This document shows, in pieces, positions 1 through 5,390 of a stretch of DNA of 10,158 nt; within the stretch, counting starts at the first letter, position 1; each line of letters begins with the position of its first letter. The stretch covers positions 1-10,158 of the forward strand of contig JASIBM010000663.1 in the NCBI GenBank assembly GCA_030045175.1, given 5' to 3'. The stretch comes from Streptosporangiaceae bacterium (lineage in GTDB: Bacteria; Actinomycetota; Actinomycetes; Streptosporangiales; Streptosporangiaceae). The position numbers and the translations under genes were made by a program. The notes below the pieces were generated by a model, which saw only the letters and a program-made list of their open reading frames with translations, did no database searches and was not told the origin of the DNA.

Positions 1-184
1 GTCCGAGCCGGCGCTGCTCGGCCCGGCGACGACCGCGCTGGCCGGCGCCGTCCGCGCCGGGGCGCTCGGCCGCCTCACCGTGGAGCGCGCCGACGGCGCC
101 GATGTCTACGACTCGCCGCTCGCCCAGGCGCTAGAGGGCGCCGGCTTCCGCCCGACCCCGCGCGGCCTGCGCCTGCGCGCCTGA
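1..184 (+). CDS. lhr: Lhr-type ATP-dependent DNA helicase, C-terminal end (partial)
   Basis: This is the last 60 codons of a plus-strand gene that begins before the window; the reading frame starts at base 2 and ends with TGA at 182-184. The visible tail contains LTVERADGADVYDSPLA followed by an AGF-xxTPRGLRLRA ending. That resembles the extreme C-terminus of actinobacterial Lhr (large helicase-related) proteins, superfamily 2 DNA helicases thought to act in DNA repair, often near a Fpg/Nei-type glycosylase gene. None of the helicase motifs lie in the window, so the call rests on the tail alone. The gene is convergent with the next one, leaving only 37 bp between the stop codons, in which I see no clear terminator hairpin. 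Confidence 0.75.
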   Translation, partial: SEPALLGPATTALAGAVRAGALGRLTVERADGADVYDSPLAQALEGAGFRPTPRGLRLRA

Positions 185-221
185 GCTTTACGAGCCACGG
201 CGCCCGATCGGGATGACCGCC

Positions 222-1910
222 TCACGGCGCCATGAAGGCAATGCTCGCGCCGGGCCCTTTGCGGTGATCGATGTTCTCCGGGATGATCAGCACCTGGTAC
301 CGGCTGCGATGAGCCAGGTTCGACAGCGTAACCGACGAGGCCTCAGTAATGCGCAGCAAGGCGTACCTGCCGTCAGGTGAGCGCAAGTAGACCAGGTACG
401 ACACCCCCGGGCCGAAGGCTTGCCAGTGCAACCGGATCGAGTCCTGGATGCGGGTTACCGAAATGTCCCTGACGGCGCGCAGCCGCGGGCAGCCGCCGGA
501 GTAGCTCCAGCTATTGAACAACCGCGGGCCCGGCTGCACGGCGGCGGACGTGTACGCTGACGGGCCGGCCGCCACGGTGGCGGGCCGGACGGTCCTAAGG
601 CCAGCGGCGCCGAAGACCGCGCGCGGGACGGCGATGAAATGCGGCTGGATGACCGCGTTGGTGAACGCGGAGAGCGGGACGCAGCCAGCGGTCACGGCCA
701 GTGAGTTCACGTTATAGCTGATCACCAGCGTACGCTTGGTTGACAGCGCAGGCTCGGCCCGCGCTTCGTACATGACCTGGTAATCGTCCGCCGCCGTCAG
801 CCCGATGCCTGGCGCGCTGTACAGCAGCAGGGCAGCCGCGGTGTCGAACGGGCCCCACGGCGTCTCGCCCGGGTAAGCGTCGATCTGGGTGCTGCCAAGC
901 CCGCCTGCCTGCTCGATCAGCCAGTACCGGCCAGCGGCGTTGATCACGCTGAATCCGGTGTCGATGCTCAGGCCGACGGCGGGCGTTATGGGCTGCGCAT
1001 TCATCTGGCCGCTCGCCCATCTGCCGTTGCCAGCGTAGAACCGCCAGGCTGAGGTGTCCGCCAGCCGTGATACGGCTACCCTCGCCAGGTAGCACTGGCG
1101 CGTCGGCGAGCTGGGACTGGAACTTTGCCAGCCGTAGATGTAGGCCGTGCCGCCTTGCCGGAGCACCGCCGCCCCCCAGACGATCGGCGTTCCTCCGGCC
1201 TGCGGGATGTACGTCGGCACCTTCGTGATACCCGGCCTGATCACCTCGCCAAATGCCTGCCCGCGGCCGTCGCGGGCAAGCTGGCTGACCGCGAATTCGG
1301 CGATCACCGTTCCGACCGGAACAAAGGGCACCCGGCCTGGCAGGTATCTGGTGTAGAAGCGCAGGATGCGCGAGCCGATCCGAAGGCCATCACCGGCCCA
1401 GTAGCGCTGGTTCGCCGCGCCGCCGGCGTTCGCCGCAGAGACCACAGAATGCGCGTCGCCGGGCTGACCGGGGCCAGCACACGCATCGCCGCCTGTGATC
1501 GTCACGAACGTGTTGCGGCTGCCGCGGGTGGTCTGCATGACCACCAGATTGTGCACGAACCCGCTTTGCTCCGAGAATCCGATACGCGGGCCGGCCGGGC
1601 CGAGTGAGCTGTCGGAGAAGAACCAGGCAATCTGCGATGAGCTGAGCCGGACCGCCGAGACCCCGTCGCCGCCCGACCGGTCCGCGCAGGTGGACCTGTC
1701 GGAGTAAGCGATCCACTGGCGGTCGAGCGTGGCCGGAGTCAGGTATCCGGCCTTGCCGACCTGAACCGGAATCGACCTCGGCCGGTGGCCTGCCGCGCGA
1801 CCGGCAGCCTGATTCCTGGTCACGACCATCACCGTCAGCGCGATGCCGAAGGTCACGGCAAAGGTACACAGGGCAAGCGACAGCTCTAGCTTGCGAACCC
1901 GCAGTGCCAT
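222..1910 (-). CDS. Membrane-anchored DUF4185-like beta-propeller protein with C-terminal FN3-like domain
   Basis: The product is 562 aa. A short positive N-terminus (MALRVRK) is followed by one hydrophobic segment at about residues 10-30 with no obvious cleavage site, which suggests a type II signal anchor with the rest outside the cell. The body (about 60-440) has repeated blade-like stretches: DGVSAVRLSSSQIAWFFSDSSLG at about 82-104, a later VWGAAVLRQGGTAYIYGW, and DTGFSVINAAGRYWLIEQ followed by an ETPWGPFD turn. This pattern resembles DUF4185 and related five-bladed glycoside-hydrolase-like propellers. Residues from about 479 to the end look like a fibronectin type III domain. Six cysteines (one in the membrane segment) could allow disulfides. 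An in-frame start exists upstream at 1991, but the ATG at 1910 has GGGAG about 8 bases before it and directly precedes the anchor, so I chose it. Catalytic activity and substrate are unknown. It follows the LURP-one gene by 111 bp on the same strand. Confidence 0.7.
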   Translation of the reverse strand: MALRVRKLELSLALCTFAVTFGIALTVMVVTRNQAAGRAAGHRPRSIPVQVGKAGYLTPATLDRQWIAYSDRSTCADRSGGDGVSAVRLSSSQIAWFFSDSSLGPAGPRIGFSEQSGFVHNLVVMQTTRGSRNTFVTITGGDACAGPGQPGDAHSVVSAANAGGAANQRYWAGDGLRIGSRILRFYTRYLPGRVPFVPVGTVIAEFAVSQLARDGRGQAFGEVIRPGITKVPTYIPQAGGTPIVWGAAVLRQGGTAYIYGWQSSSPSSPTRQCYLARVAVSRLADTSAWRFYAGNGRWASGQMNAQPITPAVGLSIDTGFSVINAAGRYWLIEQAGGLGSTQIDAYPGETPWGPFDTAAALLLYSAPGIGLTAADDYQVMYEARAEPALSTKRTLVISYNVNSLAVTAGCVPLSAFTNAVIQPHFIAVPRAVFGAAGLRTVRPATVAAGPSAYTSAAVQPGPRLFNSWSYSGGCPRLRAVRDISVTRIQDSIRLHWQAFGPGVSYLVYLRSPDGRYALLRITEASSVTLSNLAHRSRYQVLIIPENIDHRKGPGASIAFMAP

Positions 1911-1969
1911 CTGACGGACTCCCTTTCGGCCGGGCCGTCCGCAGCTTACAAACGCGCCGCAATTGCCAT

Positions 1970-1985
1970 GCCACCGGCCGGTGGC
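1970..1985. repeat. 16-bp perfect GC palindrome between the LURP-one gene and the propeller gene
   Basis: GCCACCGGCCGGTGGC is a perfect inverted repeat with no spacer. It lies 37 bp downstream of the LURP-one stop and 60 bp upstream of the start of the propeller gene on the minus strand. It could be a protein-binding site or a strong RNA hairpin attenuating readthrough. There is no following U-tract, so it is not a classical intrinsic terminator. Confidence 0.4.
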
Positions 1986-2021
1986 GGCCACCCAGCCATG
2001 TCTAGCCGGGAGTGTCCTCGG

Positions 2022-2510
2022 CTACCAGCCTTGATGCTGCTGTTGTTGCTCTTGCTGGCGCTCGGTGTGGATGGCCTCGATCGCGAGCACAACGGCGAGG
2101 ATGAACACGTCCTGCATCCCGTCGGCGATGTCGACGGCGAACTTCTCCCGCAGCGCGAGCTCGCGCGAGATGTGCGCGACCGGCTGTCCCTGCTGGCTGA
2201 TCGAGTAGTCCCAGCCATCGAAGTGGCCCTTCGCGGTCAGCCTGCCGAGGCTCGACTCGATATCGTAATGATCACCGAAGAAGCCCTCGTGGCGCACCTC
2301 GGCGACGCGCTGACCGCCCACGATGATCTCGTGCCCGGTGCCCATCAGGTGCTTCTTGATCTCCGCGACCTCCTGGCCGGACTGATCGCGGATCGCCAGC
2401 CGGTGCTTCAGGCCAAGGTTCCCGCGAACGTCGAAGACCGGCGATCCACCCTGGTCGGAGATCTCGAAGTGCTCGACCAGGGACCATTTGCTCGACATCA
2501 CATAGCGCAT
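2022..2510 (-). CDS. LURP-one-related (scramblase/Tubby-like fold) family protein
   Basis: The product is 162 aa, close to the usual length of bacterial LURP-one-related (LOR, DUF567; YxjI-type) proteins. The family hallmarks run in order: the MRYVM start, FEISDQGGSPVFDVRG at about 15-30, a run of beta strands with repeated G-x-x-VAE turns, VAHISRE at about 111-117, and a terminal VDIADGMQDVFILAVVLAIEAI helix. In this fold a hydrophobic C-terminal helix threads through a 12-stranded barrel; relatives include phospholipid scramblases and Tubby domains, so a lipid or membrane role is plausible but unproven. The tail after the helix is glutamine-rich (RQQEQQQQHQGW), an unusual low-complexity addition. 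The ATG at 2510 is preceded by GGGAG at 11 bases; an ATG four codons later is possible, but the family usually keeps the longer start. It lies 40 bp after the methyltransferase gene, probably in the same transcript. Confidence 0.8.
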   Translation of the reverse strand: MRYVMSSKWSLVEHFEISDQGGSPVFDVRGNLGLKHRLAIRDQSGQEVAEIKKHLMGTGHEIIVGGQRVAEVRHEGFFGDHYDIESSLGRLTAKGHFDGWDYSISQQGQPVAHISRELALREKFAVDIADGMQDVFILAVVLAIEAIHTERQQEQQQQHQGW

Positions 2511-2550
2511 GGCTCAATAGTCTCCCATGCCCCGATGAGTTGCACGAAGA

Positions 2551-3177
2551 TCAGGCAGACGGCCGGCCCTGATGTGTCGGGCTGACGGCGCTCGCCACCC
2601 TCGGCAGCAGGCCCCCGGTCCGGCGCGCGTAGTCCTCGTACTCCTCGCCGAGCGCGCCGACCAGCGTCGCCTCCTCGACCCTGATCCGCACCGCGAACAC
2701 CAGCGGCGGCACGATCAGCATGAGCAGCACGGCGAGCCAGTTCCGCAGCGCGACGCCGACCCCCACCATGGCGATGATCGCGCCCGCGTAACCGGGATGG
2801 CGTATTACCCGGTAGGGACCTTCTTCCACCACCCGGTGATCGTCGGCGATGCCGACCACGAACGTGAAGAACCGGTCCAGGGTCAGCATCGCCCACACCC
2901 GCAGCGCCGCCCCGGCCACGATCAGCGCCTCCCCGGCGACCTGCACCGACCGCCCGCCGCCGGTCGCCGCCCACCTGAACCTGGTTGCCCAGCCCGCCAG
3001 GATCACCGCGGCCGCCAGCGACGTGACGATGACGTAGAACGTCCACTCCCGCGACCGCGCGCCGGCGACCGACGCCCAGTCGCGCACCCGCGCCCGGAAT
3101 CCGGGCCTGAGCATCAGCCGCAGCCGGAGCACCATCTCGACCAGGCCCCAGGCCAGAACGGTCAGCAGGACAACCAT
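2551..3177 (-). CDS. Isoprenylcysteine carboxyl methyltransferase (ICMT)-family membrane methyltransferase
   Basis: The product is about 208 aa with hydrophobic segments near residues 1-15, 46-63, 84-98, 131-144 and 147-165, indicating an integral membrane protein. The SAM-binding signature of the ICMT/PEMT superfamily is clear: EEGPYRVIRHPGY at about 118-130, then the EE pair at 168-169 with LGEEYEDYARRTGGLLPRV at about 176-194. Eukaryotic ICMT methylates prenylated cysteine carboxylates, but bacterial members act on various, mostly unknown, lipid or small-molecule substrates, so the substrate is not assigned. I chose the ATG at 3177 because GGTGG lies about 7 bases upstream; a GTG two codons earlier (3183) is an alternative. 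It is the first gene of the minus-strand trio and is divergent from the Rrf2 gene across a 208-bp spacer. Confidence 0.82.
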   Translation of the reverse strand: MVVLLTVLAWGLVEMVLRLRLMLRPGFRARVRDWASVAGARSREWTFYVIVTSLAAAVILAGWATRFRWAATGGGRSVQVAGEALIVAGAALRVWAMLTLDRFFTFVVGIADDHRVVEEGPYRVIRHPGYAGAIIAMVGVGVALRNWLAVLLMLIVPPLVFAVRIRVEEATLVGALGEEYEDYARRTGGLLPRVASAVSPTHQGRPSA

Positions 3178-3229
3178 GGGCACACCACCACACGCGCTAC
3201 AGATCCGGCATCACACCGAAAGCTACGCC

Positions 3230-3244
3230 CCGCCGCCGCCGCCG
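3230..3244. repeat. (CCG)5 trinucleotide run in the divergent spacer
   Basis: Five perfect CCG units lie between the methyltransferase and Rrf2 genes. Such runs are common by chance in DNA this GC-rich. It is noted because it sits 53 bp upstream of the methyltransferase start, where a change in length could alter promoter spacing. Confidence 0.5.
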
Positions 3245-3342
3245 TCATCACCCCTGCCTAAAAGCAGCGCCCAGGCACGCACCAGCCGTTCACCTTGGCG
3301 CAATCCGCGCGTCGCGGCGCGGATGCCGGCTCGCGCACCGGA

Positions 3343-3362
3343 GCGCCGGCGTTAGCCGGCGC
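3343..3362. promoter_or_regulatory. 8-bp inverted repeat at the -35 region of the Rrf2 gene (candidate operator)
   Basis: GCGCCGGC and GCCGGCGC flank a GTTA spacer, forming a perfect inverted repeat that ends 11 bp before the CATAAT hexamer. It therefore covers the place where the -35 element would be, a usual position for an autorepressor site. Rrf2 regulators often control their own promoter, so self-binding is a reasonable inference, but known Rrf2 sites are usually less GC-rich. GCCGGC recurs several times in this spacer, so chance in GC-rich DNA is a real alternative. Confidence 0.35.
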
Positions 3363-3372
3363 CGGCAAGCGG

Positions 3373-3378
3373 CATAAT
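3373..3378 (+). promoter_or_regulatory. Candidate -10 element of the Rrf2 gene, positioned for a leaderless mRNA
   Basis: The hexamer CATAAT is a good match to the actinobacterial -10 consensus (TANNNT/TATAAT) in a GC-rich context. It lies 7 bp before the ATG at 3386, so the transcript would start at or next to the start codon. This fits the lack of a convincing Shine-Dalgarno sequence. A weak -35-like TTAGCC at 3352-3357 lies 15 bp upstream. Confidence 0.4.
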
Positions 3379-3385
3379 GCTGGGT

Positions 3386-3850
3386 ATGCGCCTGTCAGCC
3401 CGGGCCGACTACGCCTTGCGCGCCGCGATCGAGCTCGCCGCGTCTGGTTCCGGGCACGTCACGTCCGACCAGCTCGCCAAGGCGCAGCAGATCCCCGCTA
3501 AGTTCCTCGAAGCGATCTTGACCCAGCTCCGCCGCGCGGGCCTGGTGCGCAGCCAGCGAGGCCCGGACGGCGGCTTCTGGCTGGCGCGGCCGGCGAGCGA
3601 GATCGCATTGGCAGACATCATCCGGGCAATCGACGGGCCGCTGCTCGGCGTCCGCGGCGAGCGGCCGGAGAACCTCGGCTACATAGGCGCGGCCGAGCCG
3701 CTGCAGACCGTGTGGATCGCGCTGCGCGCGAACGAGCGGGCCATACTCGAAGACGTCACCCTGGAGCACGTGGTCACCGGCGACCTGCCGGCCAGCGTGC
3801 GCAAGCTCGCCGACCTGCCCGGCTCCTGGCAATCCGGGGCCGGACGCTAA
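3386..3850 (+). CDS. Rrf2-family transcriptional regulator without cluster cysteines
   Basis: The product is 154 aa, the typical Rrf2 length, and starts with the family sequence MRLSARADYALRAAIELA. A winged helix-turn-helix spans about residues 1-75: IPAKFLEAILTQLRRAGLV is the recognition region, and RSQRGPDGGFWLARP is the wing with its conserved glycine pair. ALADIIRAIDGPL and an amphipathic dimerisation region follow. Iron-sulfur members such as IscR and NsrR carry three cysteines after residue 90; this protein has no cysteine at all, so it should not bind a cluster and is closer to the CymR-like, non-cluster branch. The ligand is unknown. I preferred the ATG at 3386 to the one at 3377 because the family begins M-R-L-S and because CATAAT overlaps the earlier ATG. 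The divergent methyltransferase operon is its nearest possible target besides its own gene. Confidence 0.88.
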   Translation: MRLSARADYALRAAIELAASGSGHVTSDQLAKAQQIPAKFLEAILTQLRRAGLVRSQRGPDGGFWLARPASEIALADIIRAIDGPLLGVRGERPENLGYIGAAEPLQTVWIALRANERAILEDVTLEHVVTGDLPASVRKLADLPGSWQSGAGR

Positions 3851-3901
3851 CGCCGCCCGCCCAGCTAGCCCGCGTGCGCCCTGCGTCGCGGCCTGATCGT
3901 T

Positions 3902-3957
3902 TTCATCTGATGAATGGCATTCTGGTCCGATGATTCCGGGTGGATGGCACATTCATC
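3902..3957. repeat. Nested palindromes in the AT-richer convergent spacer
   Basis: The spacer after the Rrf2 gene is noticeably richer in A and T than its surroundings. TTCATC-T-GATGAA at 3902-3914 is a perfect palindrome with a one-base centre. Its GATGAATG part (3909-3916) also pairs with CATTCATC at 3950-3957, 33 bases away. These could form alternative hairpins that end transcription from the Rrf2 gene or from clgR, or be a protein-binding site. No U-tract follows, so neither role is established. The remaining part of the spacer (3958-4013) shows nothing else clear. Confidence 0.35.
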
Positions 3958-4013
3958 CGGCGCCGGTGCCGCGCATCGCACAAGACAAAAGCGACGATAA
4001 TCATGAAAGCAGG

Positions 4014-4089
4014 CACCACGCTACTCGCGCTAGATGAGCGCCACGCGCTACTCGCCCCGAACGAGCGTCACGCGCTGCTCGCGCTAGAC
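4014..4089. repeat. 27-bp imperfect tandem repeat, almost three units, covering the clgR stop codon
   Basis: Read on the minus strand, unit 1 (4089-4063), unit 2 (4062-4036) and unit 3 (4035 to about 4014) share the core GCGAG-Y-AGCG followed by TGRCGCTC or a shortened version. Units 1 and 2 agree at 21 of 27 positions; units 1 and 3 agree at 15 of their first 17; unit 3 lacks two bases. The last codon and the TAG stop of clgR are inside unit 1. The unit length is a multiple of three, and the TAG of unit 1 is repeated at the same place in unit 3. This looks like local slippage expansion at the 3' end of clgR. Confidence 0.6.
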
Positions 4090-4755
4090 GGGCACCATGC
4101 TGGTGATCTCGCGAGCCGTCCGGGTCACCTGATCGAAGACGGTGTCGCTGACCACGCCCAGCGGGAGCGAGGCTCCTGATACCGGCGCGTTGATCTTCGT
4201 GGCCCTGCCGAGCGCGCCAGGACCCCCCTGGCCAGCGCCCAGCCGCATCGGGTTCAGCTGACCGGAGCCCAGCCCGCCGCCGACCGTCGCTGGCACCTTG
4301 GCCTTCGCGGGGATCTGAAGACGCTCTGCCGACCCAACCGCAGCCGACCCGACAGCAGCCGCCCCGACCGTAGCCGGCCCAGCCGCGTGCACCGAGGCGA
4401 CCGGCCCGGACCCGACCGGCACGTGCTCGTCGCTGTCACCCTCGCTGCCTGACCCGTGACCAGCCCCAGCCACCTCGATCGCCGGCTCCATGACCCCGGC
4501 GAACACGGGCTCGCTTTGCAGCTCAACGAGCGCGAAGTTGTCGGAGACTTCCCTGAGCACCTGAGAAAGCGGCGCCCCGAGCGCCGAGCAGATGGCGGCG
4601 AGCAGCTCCGAGGACGCCTCCTTCTGGCCGCGCTCGACCTCCGACAAGTATCCAAGCGAAACTCGCGCTGAGGCCGAGACCTCCCGGAGGGTGCGACCCT
4701 GCCGAAGGCGAAGCCGCCGCAGCGCGTCACCAAGCAAGTGACGAAGCAGGACCAT
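4084..4755 (-). CDS. clgR: ClgR-type XRE transcriptional regulator with an expanded low-complexity C-terminal region
   Basis: The first 75 residues are a classic ClgR/PopR helix-turn-helix: LLGDALRRLRLRQGRTLREVS, then ARVSLGYLSEVERGQKEASSELLAAICSAL, then PLSQVLREVSD. ClgR activates clpP1P2, clpC and other proteostasis genes in actinobacteria, and sits beside cinA and pgsA in many of them, as here. Known ClgR proteins are about 110-130 aa, whereas this one is 223 aa. The extra part (about 95-200) is rich in Ala, Gly, Val and Ser, includes an A-A-V-G-S pentapeptide repeat at about 129-143, and ends in ITSMVPV. Streptomyces ClgR is reported to be turned over by Clp through a terminal Ala-Ala; that ending is absent here. 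The ATG at 4755 has GGAAGGG about 8 bases upstream. cinA ends 107 bp upstream, enough room for a separate promoter, although I could not find a convincing one. Confidence 0.85.
   Translation of the reverse strand: MVLLRHLLGDALRRLRLRQGRTLREVSASARVSLGYLSEVERGQKEASSELLAAICSALGAPLSQVLREVSDNFALVELQSEPVFAGVMEPAIEVAGAGHGSGSEGDSDEHVPVGSGPVASVHAAGPATVGAAAVGSAAVGSAERLQIPAKAKVPATVGGGLGSGQLNPMRLGAGQGGPGALGRATKINAPVSGASLPLGVVSDTVFDQVTRTAREITSMVPV
4330..4389. repeat. 15-bp tandem repeat (about four units) inside clgR
   Basis: Units begin at 4330, 4345, 4360 and 4375. The first two read CGACCCAACCGCAGC and CGACCCGACAGCAGC; the third is CGCCCCGACCGTAGC; the fourth has drifted further. On the coding (minus) strand they specify alternating Ala-Ala-Val-Gly-Ser/Ala pentapeptides, so the expansion stays in frame and explains part of the extra length of this ClgR. 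Confidence 0.6.
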
Positions 4756-4862
4756 CGTCGCATCCCTTCCCGAGAATCAGCCGCTCACACATCCACCGTA
4801 CCTGGCCATGCTGGTGAAGCGGGAGAGGGCATCTGTGCGTGTCCCCAGACGTAACGCTGTAA

Positions 4863-5390
4863 TCAGTCGCGATCTTCCGCGAGCACCGTCACCAGCAGCG
4901 CCAGGACCTGGCGCACAGTCTCGCTCCTGATCTGGCCCCGGTCACCGGTGAGCCGGAGCCGACGATGCGCCGATCTGGCGCCCGCGTCGACGGCGATGTG
5001 CACCGTGCCGACCGGCTGGCCATCGGCCGGGTCCGGGCCAGCCACACCGGTCGTGGCCACGCCGACGGCCACGTCAAGCCGTCGGCGGACCCCAGCCGCC
5101 ATGGCGAGGGCCACGTCGCGATGCACCGTGCCAACCTTTTTGAGCAACGCAGCAGGCACCCCGAGCTGTGACTCTTTCAGGTCGGCCGCGTAGGCGACTA
5201 TCCCGCCGCGGAACGCCGCCGACGACCCGGCCACGGTCGTCAGCGCGCCCGCTACCAGCCCGCCGGTGAGCGACTCGGCAGTCCCGGCCGTTAGCCCTCG
5301 CGCGATGAGCAGCGCGATCGCCGAAGCCGCCAGGGCGCCGGCCGACGAGTCCGAGCCCGGCTCGGCGCCCGGCGCCTCGTGCGCGCTCAC
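4863..5390 (-). CDS. cinA: CinA C-terminal-domain protein (NMN amidohydrolase, PncC type)
   Basis: The product is 175 aa and consists only of the CinA C-terminal domain, after about 18 residues of polar leader. This enzyme deamidates nicotinamide mononucleotide to nicotinate mononucleotide in pyridine-nucleotide salvage. TAESLTGGL at about 37-45 holds the expected catalytic serine (Ser40), AYAADLKESQLGV the partner lysine (Lys72), and TTGVAGPDPADGQPVGTVHIAV (113-134) the conserved glycine-rich loop. The N-terminal MoCF-like domain of full-length CinA is absent, as in other stand-alone PncC proteins. I placed the start at the GTG at 5390 because it overlaps the pgsA stop as GTGA, a usual translational-coupling arrangement, and because the frame further upstream lies within pgsA. 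A longer version of this frame to 5711 is not credible. Confidence 0.87.
   Translation of the reverse strand: MSAHEAPGAEPGSDSSAGALAASAIALLIARGLTAGTAESLTGGLVAGALTTVAGSSAAFRGGIVAYAADLKESQLGVPAALLKKVGTVHRDVALAMAAGVRRRLDVAVGVATTGVAGPDPADGQPVGTVHIAVDAGARSAHRRLRLTGDRGQIRSETVRQVLALLVTVLAEDRD

Noticed and set aside
1911..1991. A 27-residue N-terminal extension of the propeller protein
   Set aside because: It would put a non-conserved stretch before the membrane anchor, and the Shine-Dalgarno sequence supports the ATG at 1910.
1968..2585. A 205-codon plus-strand frame covering the LURP-one gene
   Set aside because: It is the antisense of a gene with clear family motifs; long open antisense frames are expected in DNA this GC-rich.
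2498..3193. A 231-codon minus-strand frame overlapping the methyltransferase
   Set aside because: It is Arg/Gly/Ala-rich with no recognisable motif, while the overlapping frame has the full ICMT signature.
4014..4089. The tandem repeat as a CRISPR array
   Set aside because: Units are contiguous and imperfect with no unique spacers, and no cas gene is nearby.
3940..4179. A plus-strand frame of 79 codons (GTG start) with a repeated LLALDERHALLAPNERH-like peptide
   Set aside because: It has no Shine-Dalgarno sequence, overlaps the 3' end of clgR in antisense by 96 bp, and its peptide repeat is simply the translation of the 27-bp DNA repeat.
4756..4862. A ClgR operator or promoter upstream of clgR
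   Set aside because: CGCT and GCGA elements near 4854-4872 are 10 bases apart, not the spacing I would expect, and no paired -35/-10 was convincing.
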